Below are positions 53,980 through 63,809 of a stretch of 64,000 nucleotides of DNA, in pieces; the first letter of the stretch is position 1; each line of letters opens with the position of its first letter. This DNA comes from Paenibacillus spongiae (GTDB lineage Bacteria; Bacillota; Bacilli; Paenibacillales; Paenibacillaceae), in assembly GCF_024734895.1 (NCBI RefSeq), contig NZ_CP091430.1:226001-290000 (forward strand). Reading direction: 5' to 3'. The translations under genes were made by a program, and so were the position numbers. Under the pieces are notes generated by a model, which saw nothing but the letters and a program-made list of their open reading frames with translations, ran no database searches and had not been told where the DNA came from.

Positions 53980-55233
53980 ATGGAAAAATTAATGATTCGC
54001 GGCGGACATCCGCTGCGCGGGACCGTGCAAATAAGCGGTGCCAAGAATAGCGCGGTGGCCCTGCTGCCGGCATCGATATTGGCGGAAACAACGGTTACGC
54101 TGGACAACCTGCCACATATCAGCGACGTTGCGGTTTATAGTGAGATTCTAGAAGAGCTTGGCGGTACGGTAAGCTGGAGCGGGGATTCGATCGTCATCGA
54201 CCCTTCCATGATGCGGTCCAAGCCGATGCCGAACGGGAACGTGAAATTGCTTCGTGCTTCCTATTATTTGATGGGCGCGATGCTTGGCCGGTTTGGCGAA
54301 GCTACGATCGGGCTGCCAGGAGGCTGCAACTTCGAGCCGCGTCCGATCGAACAGCATATTAAAGGCTTCGAGGCTCTGGGAGCCCAGGTCACCAACGAGC
54401 ACGGTTCCGTTCGTATTGTAGCGAAGGAACTGCGCGGTGCTAAAATTTATTTGGACGTCGTCAGTGTTGGCGCTACGATTAACATTATGCTTGCGGCCTC
54501 GCGGGCCAAAGGTTCCACGATTATCGAAAATGCGGCGAAAGAGCCTGAAATTATAGATGTAGCTACTCTTCTCAACGCCATGGGCGCGAAAATTAAAGGT
54601 GCGGGCACGGAAACGATCCGCATCGAAGGAGTCGACAGGCTGCATGGCTGCCGGCACTCCATTATTCCTGACCGCATTCAAGCAGGTACGTATATGATTG
54701 CCGCTGCGGCAACGCGCGGTGACGTACTGATCGATAATGTCATTCCGAAGCATATGGAAGCGATAACCGCTAAACTGCAAGAGATGGGTGTCCATGTCTA
54801 TGAGATGGACGAGTCCATTCGAATCGTGGGTCAGCCTCACTACGAGGCGATCGATGTCAAGGCTCTTGTATACCCCGGTTTTGCCACCGATTTGCAATCG
54901 CCGATGACGAGCCTGCTCACGCAAGCCAAGGGTGTAAGCATACTAAGCGACTACGTGTACAGCAACCGGTTCAAGCATGTTCCGGAGCTTACGCGGATGG
55001 GCGCGAACATTCGAGTGGAAGGCCGCTCGGCCATCATCGAGGGCGGAACGCTTAATGCCGCTAAAGTTCGTGCTGCCGACCTCAGAGCCGGCGCTTCGCT
55101 GGTCGTCGCTGCACTTGCTGTGCCGGATGGCGTTACGGAGATTACAGGCGTGGAATATATTGACCGCGGCTATGACAATTTGGTAGATAATTTGCGCATG
55201 CTGGGCGCGGACGTCTGGCGCGAAGGCGAATAA
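53980..55233 (+). CDS. murA: UDP-N-acetylglucosamine 1-carboxyvinyltransferase, MurAB/MurZ type
   Basis: A 417-residue enzyme that transfers enolpyruvate to UDP-GlcNAc, the first committed step of peptidoglycan synthesis. [37 protein letters not shown] and [20 protein letters not shown] are conserved; the Cys of PGGC is the fosfomycin-reactive residue, so the enzyme should be fosfomycin-sensitive. ATG 53980 gives the usual N-terminus MEKLMIRGG, 12 bases from GGGGAGG; ATG 53971 is an in-frame alternative 3 bases from it. Position after fbaA and before rho matches B. subtilis murAB, where glpX lies in between. Confidence 0.95.
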   Translation: MEKLMIRGGHPLRGTVQISGAKNSAVALLPASILAETTVTLDNLPHISDVAVYSEILEELGGTVSWSGDSIVIDPSMMRSKPMPNGNVKLLRASYYLMGAMLGRFGEATIGLPGGCNFEPRPIEQHIKGFEALGAQVTNEHGSVRIVAKELRGAKIYLDVVSVGATINIMLAASRAKGSTIIENAAKEPEIIDVATLLNAMGAKIKGAGTETIRIEGVDRLHGCRHSIIPDRIQAGTYMIAAAATRGDVLIDNVIPKHMEAITAKLQEMGVHVYEMDESIRIVGQPHYEAIDVKALVYPGFATDLQSPMTSLLTQAKGVSILSDYVYSNRFKHVPELTRMGANIRVEGRSAIIEGGTLNAAKVRAADLRAGASLVVAALAVPDGVTEITGVEYIDRGYDNLVDNLRMLGADVWREGE

Positions 55234-55345
55234 CATTAGATTCTAGATTGCCGGGAGCGAGCCCTGTGGAATAGACCGCAGAGATTCCGGCAATGCTGGA
55301 ACAAGCTGGATTTATTAAGATCATTGACAAAGAAGTGGTGAGAAC

Positions 55346-56713
55346 ATGAGCGATCTTCAGATCGTCGATCTGGAAGAATTGAAGCTGACGGAGCTGTACA
55401 AGCTCGCCAAACAGTATCAAATTCCGTATTATGGTCAGCTGAAGAAGAAAGAACTTATTTTTGCAATATTGCGTGCGCAAGCCGAGAAAAGCGGACTGAT
55501 GTTCATGCAAGGCGTGCTCGAGATTTTACCTGAAGGTTTCGGCTTCCTGCGCCCGATCAACTATTTGCCAAGTACAGAGGATATCTACATCTCCGCCTCG
55601 CAAATCCGTAAATTTGATCTGCGCACTGGTGACCTCGTCTCCGGCAAATGCCGTGCTCCGAAAGAGAATGAACGTTATTTTGGCTTGCTTCAGGTCAATG
55701 CCGTCAATGGACAAAGCCCCGAACAAGCCGCCGAGCGTCTTCATTTTCCTGCCCTTACTCCCCTTTATCCGCAAGAGAAACTGGTGCTTGAAGCTTCCCC
55801 AACCAATCTATCGACCCGTATTATGGATTTGCTTGCTCCTGTCGGTTTAGGCCAGCGCGGACTTATCGTTGCGCCTCCGAAAGCAGGCAAGACGATGCTG
55901 CTGAAGGAAATCGCCAACAGCATTTCATCCAATCATCCGGACATAGAGCTGTTTGTGCTGCTTATTGACGAGCGTCCGGAGGAAGTAACCGACATGTCCC
56001 GTTCGGTGAAAGGGGAAGTGGTCGCTTCAACGTTCGACGAGCTTCCGGAGAACCATATTAAAGTCGTCGAGCTTGTTCTCGAGCGTGCGCTGCGGCTTGT
56101 GGAACACAAGAAAGACGTCGTGATTCTGCTGGATAGCATTACGCGTCTGGCACGGGCGTACAATCTCGTGGTGCCGCCATCAGGCCGTACGCTTAGCGGC
56201 GGTATCGATCCTGCCGCCTTCCATCGCCCGAAACGGTTCTTCGGTTCGGCGCGCAACGTGGAAGAAGGCGGAAGCTTAACGATCTTGGCTACGGCTTTGG
56301 TCGAAACAGGTTCGCGCATGGACGATATTATCTATGAAGAATTTAAGAGTACGGGCAATATGGAGCTGCACTTGGATCGGAGATTGGCTGAACGCCGTAT
56401 ATTCCCTGCACTCGACATTCGCCGTTCCGGTACAAGGCGCGAAGAAATGCTGCTCACCAAGGAAGAATTGGATAAGGTATGGGCCATCCGCAAAGGGATG
56501 AACGATTCGATCGAATTCGTAGACAATTTCCTGAAGAAGTTGAAAGACACGAAGACGAATGAAGAGTTCTTGAATTCCCTCGATACTTCGAACGCGGGGC
56601 AATCGCCAGCCTCTGTCTCCAGACCGCAGAGCGCCAGCTCAAGCTCCAGCACCAGCGGGACGGGCAGCACGGGTGGAGGAAGGCGTCCGACTCGCTCGAC
56701 GCCTGTATCGTAG
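55346..56713 (+). CDS. rho: Transcription termination factor Rho
   Basis: A 455-residue hexameric RNA helicase that ends transcription. The N-terminal helical Rho-N part ([36 protein letters not shown]) and cold-shock-like RNA-binding domain ([20 protein letters not shown]) precede the ATPase: Walker [41 protein letters not shown] and [19 protein letters not shown]. It has a Ser/Gly-rich tail of about 35 residues ([17 protein letters not shown]) beyond the family's usual end. AAGTGGTGAGAAC precedes the ATG. A radical SAM gene begins 3 bases after its stop. Confidence 0.97.
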   Translation: MSDLQIVDLEELKLTELYKLAKQYQIPYYGQLKKKELIFAILRAQAEKSGLMFMQGVLEILPEGFGFLRPINYLPSTEDIYISASQIRKFDLRTGDLVSGKCRAPKENERYFGLLQVNAVNGQSPEQAAERLHFPALTPLYPQEKLVLEASPTNLSTRIMDLLAPVGLGQRGLIVAPPKAGKTMLLKEIANSISSNHPDIELFVLLIDERPEEVTDMSRSVKGEVVASTFDELPENHIKVVELVLERALRLVEHKKDVVILLDSITRLARAYNLVVPPSGRTLSGGIDPAAFHRPKRFFGSARNVEEGGSLTILATALVETGSRMDDIIYEEFKSTGNMELHLDRRLAERRIFPALDIRRSGTRREEMLLTKEELDKVWAIRKGMNDSIEFVDNFLKKLKDTKTNEEFLNSLDTSNAGQSPASVSRPQSASSSSSTSGTGSTGGGRRPTRSTPVS

Positions 56714-56716
56714 AGT

Positions 56717-57970
56717 ATGATGAATCTCGTATACGCCGATGCTCAAGGCAATCTGTTCGATCATCCCGATTGGATCGGGTTAGGGCGCAGCGGTGATATG
56801 GTCGTTGAATTGCTGGAGGACGAGCTGATTCCGCTGCCGGATGGCGCGACGCTGGTCGGACTGCCCAACACCCGCCCGATCGGGATCGAAGCGTCAACGG
56901 GGAAGATGCTTCCGCTGCCGGGTGATGTTCAAGCGGTAGGCGCGCTGCTGCCGCAAGGTTTTACCAGACTATGTATCCCAAGCTACATGAAGACGGACAA
57001 GGCGCAGATGTTACCTTTGTTCGGTTATTCGGCCGTTGTATGGAAGGACGGCGGTTTCTACGTTGCTGCGCAGCAGTGCGACGATCCGGAGAGGTGGAAT
57101 CCGCTGAACTGCGATCTTTCGGAGCTCCGGATTCAGGTTGACCGGCTGACGACGAAATATCCGGACAACCGGCTGTACAAGCATTTGTCCAAGTGTGCGC
57201 TGGAGTATGAGTGCCTGACAGCATCCAATACCTTTTTGCAGCGCTGGGAAGGTGCGGTTCCCGTCTCCTATTCGTGCAATGCGGGCTGCTATGGCTGCAT
57301 CTCCGAACAGCCGGACGACAGCGGCTTTATCGCGCCGCAAACGCGCATGAATTTCAAGCCGACGGTTGACGAAGTTGCGGAGATCATGCTGGAGCATCTG
57401 AAGACGCCGGAGTCGATCATCAGCTTCGGCCAGGGCTGTGAAGGGGAGCCTTCCACGCAAGCCAAAATTATCGTCGAAGCAATGCGCAAGGTGCGCAGCA
57501 TAACGTCCATGGGACACATCAACATCAATACGAATGCGGGTCTGACCGATCACATACGCGCGATAGTGGATGCCGGGCTGAGCTTGATGCGCGTCAGCAC
57601 CATCAGTGCGCTGGACGAGCATTACAATGCGTACTATAAACCGCGAGGCTATACGCTAGCCAATGTAGAGAAGTCGTTGAAATATGCTTCCGACAAAGGC
57701 GTCTATACTTCCATCAACTATCTTATTTTCCCGGGCGTGACCGATCGGGAGGAAGAGATGGAGGCGATGATTGGCTTTGCGAAGCGGACTGGACTGCGGT
57801 TCATTCAGATGCGCAATCTGAATATTGATCCGGAGAGCTATCTGGCACTCATTCCGAAGCCGGAAGGCGAAATTTATGGAATGAAGCAGATGCTTGAAAT
57901 CTTTGCGGAGGAATTGCCGGATGTTACGATCGGCTCTTACACGCATGTTCCTCCGGCGCCTGCCAAATAA
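56717..57970 (+). CDS. Radical SAM protein of unknown substrate
   Basis: A 417-residue protein with a radical SAM core in the second half. The 4Fe-4S cluster motif is SCNAGCYGCISEQ (C-x3-C-x2-C, about residues 191-197), followed by FGQGCEGEP (GGE-like SAM-binding motif), ININTNAGL, VSTISALDEHYNAYYKPRGY and INYLIFPGVTDREEE. The first 185 residues form an unfamiliar domain (LVYADAQGNLFDHPDWIGLG, PLPGDVQAVGALLPQGFTRL). It begins 3 bases after rho and so is probably co-translated with it; no strong ribosome binding site. Extra C-terminal cysteine clusters typical of SPASM domains are absent. Reaction unknown. Confidence 0.88.
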   Translation: MMNLVYADAQGNLFDHPDWIGLGRSGDMVVELLEDELIPLPDGATLVGLPNTRPIGIEASTGKMLPLPGDVQAVGALLPQGFTRLCIPSYMKTDKAQMLPLFGYSAVVWKDGGFYVAAQQCDDPERWNPLNCDLSELRIQVDRLTTKYPDNRLYKHLSKCALEYECLTASNTFLQRWEGAVPVSYSCNAGCYGCISEQPDDSGFIAPQTRMNFKPTVDEVAEIMLEHLKTPESIISFGQGCEGEPSTQAKIIVEAMRKVRSITSMGHININTNAGLTDHIRAIVDAGLSLMRVSTISALDEHYNAYYKPRGYTLANVEKSLKYASDKGVYTSINYLIFPGVTDREEEMEAMIGFAKRTGLRFIQMRNLNIDPESYLALIPKPEGEIYGMKQMLEIFAEELPDVTIGSYTHVPPAPAK

Positions 57971-58114
57971 ATCGGTACCGGCTCGTCTGCAGCGGGGACC
58001 GCTATTTGGAAGTTAAAAAGATTGCAGTAACCGGGCATGAGTGCTATAATCCGTTTGTATGTGCATTTTAACTCTGGGTCCGCCTGAGACTCAGGGCAGA
58101 GAGAGGTGAACGCA

Positions 58115-58312
58115 ATGAAACAAGGTATTCATCCGACATACCACGTCACCACGGTAACTTGCGCTTGCGGCAACAGTTTCGAGTCCGGTTCCATTAAACA
58201 GAACCTGCGCGTTGAGATTTGCTCCGCTTGCCACCCATTCTTCACGGGTAAGCAAAAGTTCCTGGATGCCGGCGGCCGCGTCGACAAATTCAAAAAGAAA
58301 TACGGCATCTAA
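58115..58312 (+). CDS. rpmE: 50S ribosomal protein L31
   Basis: A 65-residue ribosomal protein of the zinc-binding L31 type: [11 protein letters not shown] and [16 protein letters not shown] supply the four cysteines, and [12 protein letters not shown] is the C-terminus. ATG 58115 follows GAGAGGTGAACGCA. Zinc-type L31 is replaced by a cysteine-free paralogue under zinc limitation in Bacillus; that paralogue is not in the window. Confidence 0.97.
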   Translation: MKQGIHPTYHVTTVTCACGNSFESGSIKQNLRVEICSACHPFFTGKQKFLDAGGRVDKFKKKYGI

Positions 58313-58353
58313 GCAGTTCGCGCCGTTTCTGCCGAAAATTAGCAGAATACAAG

Positions 58354-58394
58354 AACCTCCTTCAGCCATCCTATGGACTGAAGGGGGTTTTTTT
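58354..58394 (+). terminator. Intrinsic terminator after rpmE
   Basis: AACCTCCTTCAG pairs with CTGAAGGGGGTT and is followed by TTTTT. The right arm GAAGGGGG and T-run also form the ribosome binding site and spacer of the lipoprotein gene that starts at 58395. Confidence 0.85.
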
Positions 58395-58823
58395 ATGTTA
58401 TTTCAGCGTCAGTGGCGCGCATTCGCGAAGCACCGGATGACTAAAGTTTCTTCCCTTGCTGTTATTTCACTTGCCGTGGCGATCGGGGCAGGCGCATGCT
58501 CGAATAAGGGCACCAGCGGCAATAAGGCTCGTACGGAGTCGTACGGACATGACGGATACATGGGCCTTTCCAACAGCAATCCGCATCTGTTCAATAAGAA
58601 CGGATCGTATCTGAATTACGGCGAGGATGGCGATTTCGCCAAGCGAAAGCTCAAGGAAATAGACGGAGTCGCGAATGTGAGTATTATGTTTCAAGGACCG
58701 AACCTGTATGCGACGCTAAAGCCGGCGCCTGGCGTCGATGAATTGCAGCTGCGCCAGAAGGCAATATCCGTTCTTCGCTACAATATGCCGCGTTATGTTA
58801 TTCATGTGAATACGGCCCGGTAA
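58395..58823 (+). CDS. Small lipoprotein, possibly YhcN/YlaJ sporulation family
   Basis: A 142-residue predicted lipoprotein. The lipobox is in AVAIGAGACSNKG (Cys about residue 36). ATG 58395 lies 7 bases after AAGGGGG; ATG 58437 would give a more compact signal peptide (MTKVSSLAVISLAVAIGAGAC) but has a poor ribosome binding site. After a Ser/Asn-rich stretch, DGDFAKRKLKEIDGVANVSI and GPNLYATLKPAPGVD resemble the BON-like fold of YhcN/YlaJ spore lipoproteins; the family match is weak and tentative. Its start immediately follows the rpmE terminator. Confidence 0.72.
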   Translation: MLFQRQWRAFAKHRMTKVSSLAVISLAVAIGAGACSNKGTSGNKARTESYGHDGYMGLSNSNPHLFNKNGSYLNYGEDGDFAKRKLKEIDGVANVSIMFQGPNLYATLKPAPGVDELQLRQKAISVLRYNMPRYVIHVNTAR

Positions 58824-58846
58824 ATCAGCCATTGTTTGCTAAGCGG

Positions 58847-58875
58847 TTGCATCTTGGGACAGAACGCGCTATACT
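58847..58875 (+). promoter_or_regulatory. Promoter of the SRP RNA gene
   Basis: TTGCAT (58847-58852), 17-base spacer, TATACT (58870-58875); the RNA begins about 5-7 bases later. Confidence 0.8.
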
Positions 58876-58879
58876 TATC

Positions 58880-59152
58880 TCTGCCGTGCTAGATGGGGAG
58901 GTAGCGGTGCCCTGTAACTCGCAATCCGCTACAGCGAGGTTGAATTCCTATTAGAGGTTATGTCGATGTGGGGTCTGGCGGTTAGGAACAGCGTTGACGG
59001 ACGGGTCCTCCGCAATGGGCACCTGTGAACCCGGTCAGGTCCGGAAGGAAGCAGCCGTAAGCAGGCTCGTTCATGTGCCGGAGGAGTGCCTGTCCCGAGC
59101 TGGGAATAACAATGCCGCCCGGATCGCATATATCGAAGATAGGTGCACGGTA
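58880..59152 (+). ncRNA. ffs: Signal recognition particle RNA, long Bacillus type (scRNA)
   Basis: Contains the invariant Ffh-binding loop GGTCAGGTCCGGAAGGAAGC (59034-59053) and an Alu-domain 5' region CCGTGCTAGATGGGGAGGTA typical of Bacillus scRNA. The 5' CCGTGC (58884-58889) pairs with GCACGG at 59145-59150, closing a molecule of about 270 bases, the size of B. subtilis scRNA. Ends are estimated from the promoter and this pairing. It lies upstream of dnaX as in B. subtilis. Confidence 0.95.
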
Positions 59153-59174
59153 CTATTCTTAACGACATGAAGCA

Positions 59175-59227
59175 AACATCCTTGTTCGTTCTTTCGCAAG
59201 CAGTGGAAGACGAACAGGATGTTTTTT
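59175..59227 (+). terminator. Intrinsic terminator after the SRP RNA
   Basis: AACATCCTTGTTCGT pairs with ACGAACAGGATGTT around a 20-base loop and is followed by TTTTTT. Confidence 0.85.
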
Positions 59228-59324
59228 GCATTTTTGGCAGGATTATGTTGGATTGAGGACGAATTATTGTACAGGTAATTTGAACTGTTTGGCATGTGAA
59301 TGGACTGCAAGAGGGGGATGAATA

Positions 59325-60779
59325 ATGAATGTGTTTCCACCAGCCCCACTGATCCGGCTAAGCCTGCAGGCACTTGACGATTACATAAATCGGCTTCCCA
59401 GGACGATGGTTGTCGTATTGAATGAATGGGGCGAAATCAATCGGTGCAACCCGGTGTTTTTGCGCGAAACAGGCTATGCAGCTTCCGCTCTTGTCATGTG
59501 TTATGTCGGAATCATTTTTGAAAGTAAATCATTTCAACAACTGGAGCATTACGGAGTTTTCGGAAAAGGTCATTCCGCTGCATCCACAGAGCCCCCTCCG
59601 CAGGTTTACTTGATTAAAGCAGATGGTGTGAAACTAAGTGTAACGGTGCAGTCTTTGTACGCCGAGACGGAGGAAGGCGGCCGCAATCTTTTATTTCTGT
59701 ATGAACAGGAGCCTGCCCATTATCCCAATTTATTGGAACGTCTGGGCGAGACGATGCTTACCGACGCCGATACGGGCGTCATTCTGATTCGGCCGGATTC
59801 CCGTGTGATGGATATAAGTCCGCTCGCTTGCCAGGTGCTGGGGGTACCCAAGCCATTCGTCATGAACGAGCCGCTGATCCGTTTCTTCGCCACTGCGCGG
59901 AGCGAATACGAATTGATTCGCCGTACGTTGGAAAACGGGGCGCCTGTCCGCAATCATCCGATTACATGGTATCAGGGCGAGGTACGGGCAGAGCTGCTCA
60001 TGGATGTCGGCTTATTGCGGAGTCCGACCGGAGGGATGGAGGGCGCGTACGTTATTTTCAAGGACGTTACGAATCTCCGTTCACTGGAAGAACAGGTGCA
60101 GCGAAGCGACAGATTGGCGATGATCGGTCAAATCGCAGCTGGAGCCGCTCACGAAATCCGCAATCCGCTTACCGCCATCCGCGGGTTTTTGCAGATGTTC
60201 CGCAAGACCATGGCTATAAAGGGAATGGACAAGGAAGCCGGGTATACGGAAATTATGCTGAGCGAGCTAGATCGGATCAATAATCTTGTAGGGGAATTTC
60301 TGCTTCTAAGCAAGCCGAAGAATGTCGTGTTTGATTACGTGGAAGTCGATGCGGTGCTGAATGAAATCATGCCGATCGTAGCGAGTGAAGCGCTGCTTCA
60401 TAATGTGGTCGTTAACTGGGAGCCTGAGAACAGCCTGCCGCAAGTTATGGCCGATCGTGAAATGCTGAAGCAGGTTTTTTTGAACATTTGCAAAAATGGA
60501 ATTGAAGCGATGACGACGAGTGGGGGGACATTAACGGTTATAGGCCATTCCGAACTGGATGGAGCTGAACGAAGACTGATCATTGAGATACACGACACGG
60601 GACCCGGAATACCGGTACATATGCTGGATAAAATATTCGATCCGTTCGTTACGACCAAGGCAAGCGGGACGGGTCTGGGGTTATCGGTGTGCCAGCGCAT
60701 TCTGCATGAATTCGGAGGGACGATCCGGGCGGTCAGCAAGGAAAGAGGCGCTTTATTCATGATTATATTGCCCTACTGA
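59325..60779 (+). CDS. PAS-domain sensor histidine kinase, sporulation-kinase-like
   Basis: A 484-residue soluble histidine kinase without membrane segments. Two PAS-like domains occupy about residues 20-125 and 135-255 (NEWGEINRCNPVFLRETGY; TGVILIRPDSRVMDISPLAC). The dimerisation domain has the phospho-accepting His in AGAAHEIRNPLTAIRGFLQM, and the ATPase has KNGIEAM, IHDTGPGIP and GTGLGLSVCQRILHEFGG. The kinase core is of the type in Bacillus KinA-KinE, and Spo0F is encoded 7 kb away, so a phosphorelay role is plausible but not shown. There is no adjacent response regulator. GGGGG precedes the ATG by 8 bases. Confidence 0.9.
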   Translation: MNVFPPAPLIRLSLQALDDYINRLPRTMVVVLNEWGEINRCNPVFLRETGYAASALVMCYVGIIFESKSFQQLEHYGVFGKGHSAASTEPPPQVYLIKADGVKLSVTVQSLYAETEEGGRNLLFLYEQEPAHYPNLLERLGETMLTDADTGVILIRPDSRVMDISPLACQVLGVPKPFVMNEPLIRFFATARSEYELIRRTLENGAPVRNHPITWYQGEVRAELLMDVGLLRSPTGGMEGAYVIFKDVTNLRSLEEQVQRSDRLAMIGQIAAGAAHEIRNPLTAIRGFLQMFRKTMAIKGMDKEAGYTEIMLSELDRINNLVGEFLLLSKPKNVVFDYVEVDAVLNEIMPIVASEALLHNVVVNWEPENSLPQVMADREMLKQVFLNICKNGIEAMTTSGGTLTVIGHSELDGAERRLIIEIHDTGPGIPVHMLDKIFDPFVTTKASGTGLGLSVCQRILHEFGGTIRAVSKERGALFMIILPY

Positions 60780-60910
60780 CAGTTTTGCTCATGGACACGA
60801 TCGTGTATAATAGAGGAACAGTGTGTAAATTGCGGTGTCTGCACTAGCGGACGCCTGGTTTACGTACCGCGTTCGCGCAATAACCGAAGATGGCGAAAGG
60901 AACGGTCCGC

Positions 60911-62695
60911 ATGTCACATATCGCTTTATACCGAGCCTGGCGCCCGCAGACGTTTGGGGACATGGTTGGCCAACAGCATATCATTCAGACGCTGCAAAAT
61001 GCGATTCGGGAGCAGCGTGTTTCACATGCGTATTTGTTCAACGGTCCGCGGGGAACAGGCAAGACCAGCGCAGCTAAAATTATGGCGAAGGCGATCAACT
61101 GCCAGCGGGGGCCCGCGCCGGAGCCTTGCAACGAATGCGATGCTTGCCGGGGCATAACGGCCGGCACGGTCATGGACGTCGTTGAGATTGACGCCGCATC
61201 CAACCGGGGCATTGATGAAATTCGCGACATTCGGGACAAGGTGCGTTATGCGCCCTCAGAAGTCCGATACAAAGTTTATATCATTGACGAGGTACATATG
61301 CTTACCTCGGAAGCGTTTAATGCTCTGCTTAAGACGCTTGAAGAACCGCCCGGACATGTCATCTTTATTCTGGCGACGACGGAGCCTCACAAGCTGCCGG
61401 CCACCATCATTTCCCGTTGTCAGCGCTTTGATTTCCGTCAGGTATCGCTGCCGGAGCAGACCGAGCGGCTTCGCCTGATATGCGAAGAAGAAGGCATTCA
61501 GGCAGAGGCTGATGCGCTCGCTTATCTCGCCAGACTGTCCGACGGCGGTATGCGCGATGCGATCAGCCTGCTGGAACAGGTCTCCGCTTTCGGCGGCGAG
61601 CGTATCACGCTTAACGATGCCGTTGACGTTACGGGCGGATTAGCAGCCGAGCAGTTCTCCCAGCTTGCGGACGCCGTGCGCGATGGCAATGCGGGGGCCA
61701 TTCTGCCTCTGGTCGAAGGGCTTATGCAGGCAGGGAAGAGTCCGGATAAGTGTTTGGAGAATCTCATCTATTATTTCAGGGATTTGCTCGTCATTAAGCT
61801 TGCGCCTGGACGCACGGCAACGGAACGAATCGTCGATCAGGAGCGGTACCGGGCGATGGCCGAAGCGTTTAGCGCGGACCGGTTATTCCGGATGATCGAC
61901 ATCCTGAATCAATATATGGGCGAGATCCGGCATGCTTCGCTTCCGCAAACCATATTCGAAGTCGCATTGATGAAGGTATGCACCGTTCAAGACTCAGGCG
62001 GCGGTTCCGCCGCCCAAGCGTCTAGTGCGGCGGATGCAGGTAATCGTACAGCGCCGGCTGGTTCAGCAGCTGCGGCTCCTGCGGAGGTCACCCGTCTTCA
62101 GCAGCGGATCGATACTTTGGAGCGTAAGCTCGAAGAGCTTTCGCGCTCAGGAGTTCGCCCGGCGGGAGAGGCCGCCTCGGCCGGACCGGATAAAGGCGGG
62201 CGGACCGGCAGCGGCTTCAGAGGTGCCAATACATCGGCCGGCATTGCCAAGACGACCGTGAAGCTGGGACCCTTCCTGGCAGCGGCCGAGAGCCAGGCAA
62301 CCGGACAGGTGCGCATGAGATGGAGTGAGATCCTGCAGCGGGTGAAGGAAGCCCGTATTACGGTACATGCTTGGCTTGTTGACGGAGAGCCGGTGGCGGC
62401 AGTCGACAATACCGTCCTGGTCGCATTCAAGAACACCATGCATCGGGAGACCACGGAGAAGCCGGCCAACCGTGAGCTTATTGAAGGCGTGCTTCAAGAG
62501 GTCTTCGGCCGTCCGGTGAAGCTCGCTACCGTCATGATGAAAGAATGGCAGACCGCGGATAAGGGCCCTGCGCCCGCTGCCGAACCGCTCACGCTGCAGC
62601 AGGAAGAGGCTGGCGGTGAGCCGAAGCGTCCGGAGTGGGTCGAAGAGGCTGTTAAGCTGTTTGGAGAAGATCTTGTAGTAGTGGATGACAACTAA
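60911..62695 (+). CDS. dnaX: DNA polymerase III subunit gamma/tau
   Basis: A 594-residue clamp-loader subunit. YRAWRPQTFGDMVGQQHIIQ is the family start; Walker A GPRGTGKTSAAKIMAKA, four zinc cysteines (CQRG...CNECDACRG), Walker B YIIDEVHMLT and the sensor FILATTEPHKLP follow. Residues beyond about 375 form a Gly/Ala/Ser-rich linker and tau-like C-terminal domain. ATG 60911 is preceded by AAAGGAACGG; ATG 60890 is in frame but weaker. I saw no A-rich slippery site for a shorter gamma product. First gene of the dnaX-ybaB-recR cluster. Confidence 0.97.
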   Translation: MSHIALYRAWRPQTFGDMVGQQHIIQTLQNAIREQRVSHAYLFNGPRGTGKTSAAKIMAKAINCQRGPAPEPCNECDACRGITAGTVMDVVEIDAASNRGIDEIRDIRDKVRYAPSEVRYKVYIIDEVHMLTSEAFNALLKTLEEPPGHVIFILATTEPHKLPATIISRCQRFDFRQVSLPEQTERLRLICEEEGIQAEADALAYLARLSDGGMRDAISLLEQVSAFGGERITLNDAVDVTGGLAAEQFSQLADAVRDGNAGAILPLVEGLMQAGKSPDKCLENLIYYFRDLLVIKLAPGRTATERIVDQERYRAMAEAFSADRLFRMIDILNQYMGEIRHASLPQTIFEVALMKVCTVQDSGGGSAAQASSAADAGNRTAPAGSAAAAPAEVTRLQQRIDTLERKLEELSRSGVRPAGEAASAGPDKGGRTGSGFRGANTSAGIAKTTVKLGPFLAAAESQATGQVRMRWSEILQRVKEARITVHAWLVDGEPVAAVDNTVLVAFKNTMHRETTEKPANRELIEGVLQEVFGRPVKLATVMMKEWQTADKGPAPAAEPLTLQQEEAGGEPKRPEWVEEAVKLFGEDLVVVDDN

Positions 62696-62719
62696 AACGA
62701 ATGCCAGGAGGCCAGTTCC

Positions 62720-63031
62720 ATGAACAACATGAATCAAATGATGAAGCAAGTGAAGAAGATGCAGGAACAAATGATGAAAGCGCAAGAAGAGCTTGGAACA
62801 AAATCAGTCGAAGGAACAGCAGGCGGCGGTGTTGTAACGGTTGTCGTCAACGGTCACAAGAATGTACAGAGCATTGTCATCAAGCCTGAAGCGGTAGATC
62901 CGGATGATGTGGAGATGCTCCAGGATCTGGTGCTGACTGCGGTTAACGATGCGCTGAACAAGGCCGACGAACTTGCGAACAAAGATATGGGCAAATATAC
63001 AGGCGGTATGAAAATCCCGGGTCTGTTCTAA
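62720..63031 (+). CDS. ybaB: Nucleoid-associated protein YbaB/EbfC
   Basis: A 103-residue DNA-binding dimer. The Met/Gln/Lys-rich N-terminal helix ([20 protein letters not shown]) and [15 protein letters not shown] core match the family; [14 protein letters not shown] is the usual C-terminus. CAGGAGGCC precedes the ATG. It lies between dnaX and recR as in most bacteria; B. subtilis calls it YaaK. Confidence 0.96.
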   Translation: MNNMNQMMKQVKKMQEQMMKAQEELGTKSVEGTAGGGVVTVVVNGHKNVQSIVIKPEAVDPDDVEMLQDLVLTAVNDALNKADELANKDMGKYTGGMKIPGLF

Positions 63032-63056
63032 ACGAACGTAGTAGAGGAGCTGCACA

Positions 63057-63656
63057 TTGTATTATCCTGAACCGATAGCCAAACTGATCGATGCTTTCAG
63101 CCGTTTGCCGGGCATTGGACCGAAGACAGCGGCAAGGCTGGCTTTCCATGTGCTGCGGATGAAAGAAGATGATGTCATCGATTTTGCCAAGGCGCTCGTA
63201 AGCGTCAAGCGCAATCTCCATTACTGCTCCGTTTGCTGTAATATTACGGACATCGATCCTTGCCGCATATGCCAAGACAAAACCCGCGACGGCTCCGTCA
63301 TATGCGTGGTGCAGGAGTCGAAGGACCTGGTAGCCTTGGAGCGGATGAAGGAATTCAACGGGCAATATCATGTTCTGCAGGGTGCTATTTCGCCGATTGA
63401 AGGAATCGGTCCGGACGATATCCGGATCGCGGAGCTTCTGAAGCGGTTAAGCGACGAGCGTGTGCAGGAGATGATCTTGGCCACGAACCCGAACGTAGAA
63501 GGCGAAGCGACTGCGATGTACCTATCCCGCCTTGTGAAGCCCTTCGGCATAAGAATCACCCGCATTGCACATGGCCTGCCTGTTGGAGGCGACCTGGAAT
63601 ATGCGGATGAGGTGACGCTTTCCAAGGCATTGGAAGGCCGCCGGGAATTAAGCTAA
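63057..63656 (+). CDS. recR: Recombination mediator RecR
   Basis: A 199-residue repair protein that, with RecO and RecF, loads RecA at gaps. [19 protein letters not shown] is the helix-hairpin-helix; [16 protein letters not shown] is the four-Cys zinc finger; the Toprim domain has [12 protein letters not shown] and [18 protein letters not shown] 63057 is the start, 7 bases after GAGGAG. Confidence 0.97.
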   Translation: MYYPEPIAKLIDAFSRLPGIGPKTAARLAFHVLRMKEDDVIDFAKALVSVKRNLHYCSVCCNITDIDPCRICQDKTRDGSVICVVQESKDLVALERMKEFNGQYHVLQGAISPIEGIGPDDIRIAELLKRLSDERVQEMILATNPNVEGEATAMYLSRLVKPFGIRITRIAHGLPVGGDLEYADEVTLSKALEGRRELS

Positions 63657-63664
63657 TACGCCTG

Positions 63665-63697
63665 AGCCCTGTGAGGATAGCCTCGCAGGGCTTTTTC
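63665..63697 (+). terminator. Intrinsic terminator after recR
   Basis: AGCCCTGTGAGG pairs with CCTCGCAGGGCT (one mismatch) around ATAG, followed by TTTTC. Confidence 0.87.
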
Positions 63698-63809
63698 AAT
63701 AAGCCAGCTTCTATAATCCGTTCTACTTTGCCCCTTGTGCCGCATAGATTTGTACTACATGCACGTCGGCGTACATGCACAAATCGGACAAGCGGAAGGC
63801 GGGGGTATT

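Noticed and set aside
60750..60910. In-frame ATG at 60890 as dnaX start
   Set aside because: The ATG at 60911 has the better ribosome binding site and gives the conserved family N-terminus.
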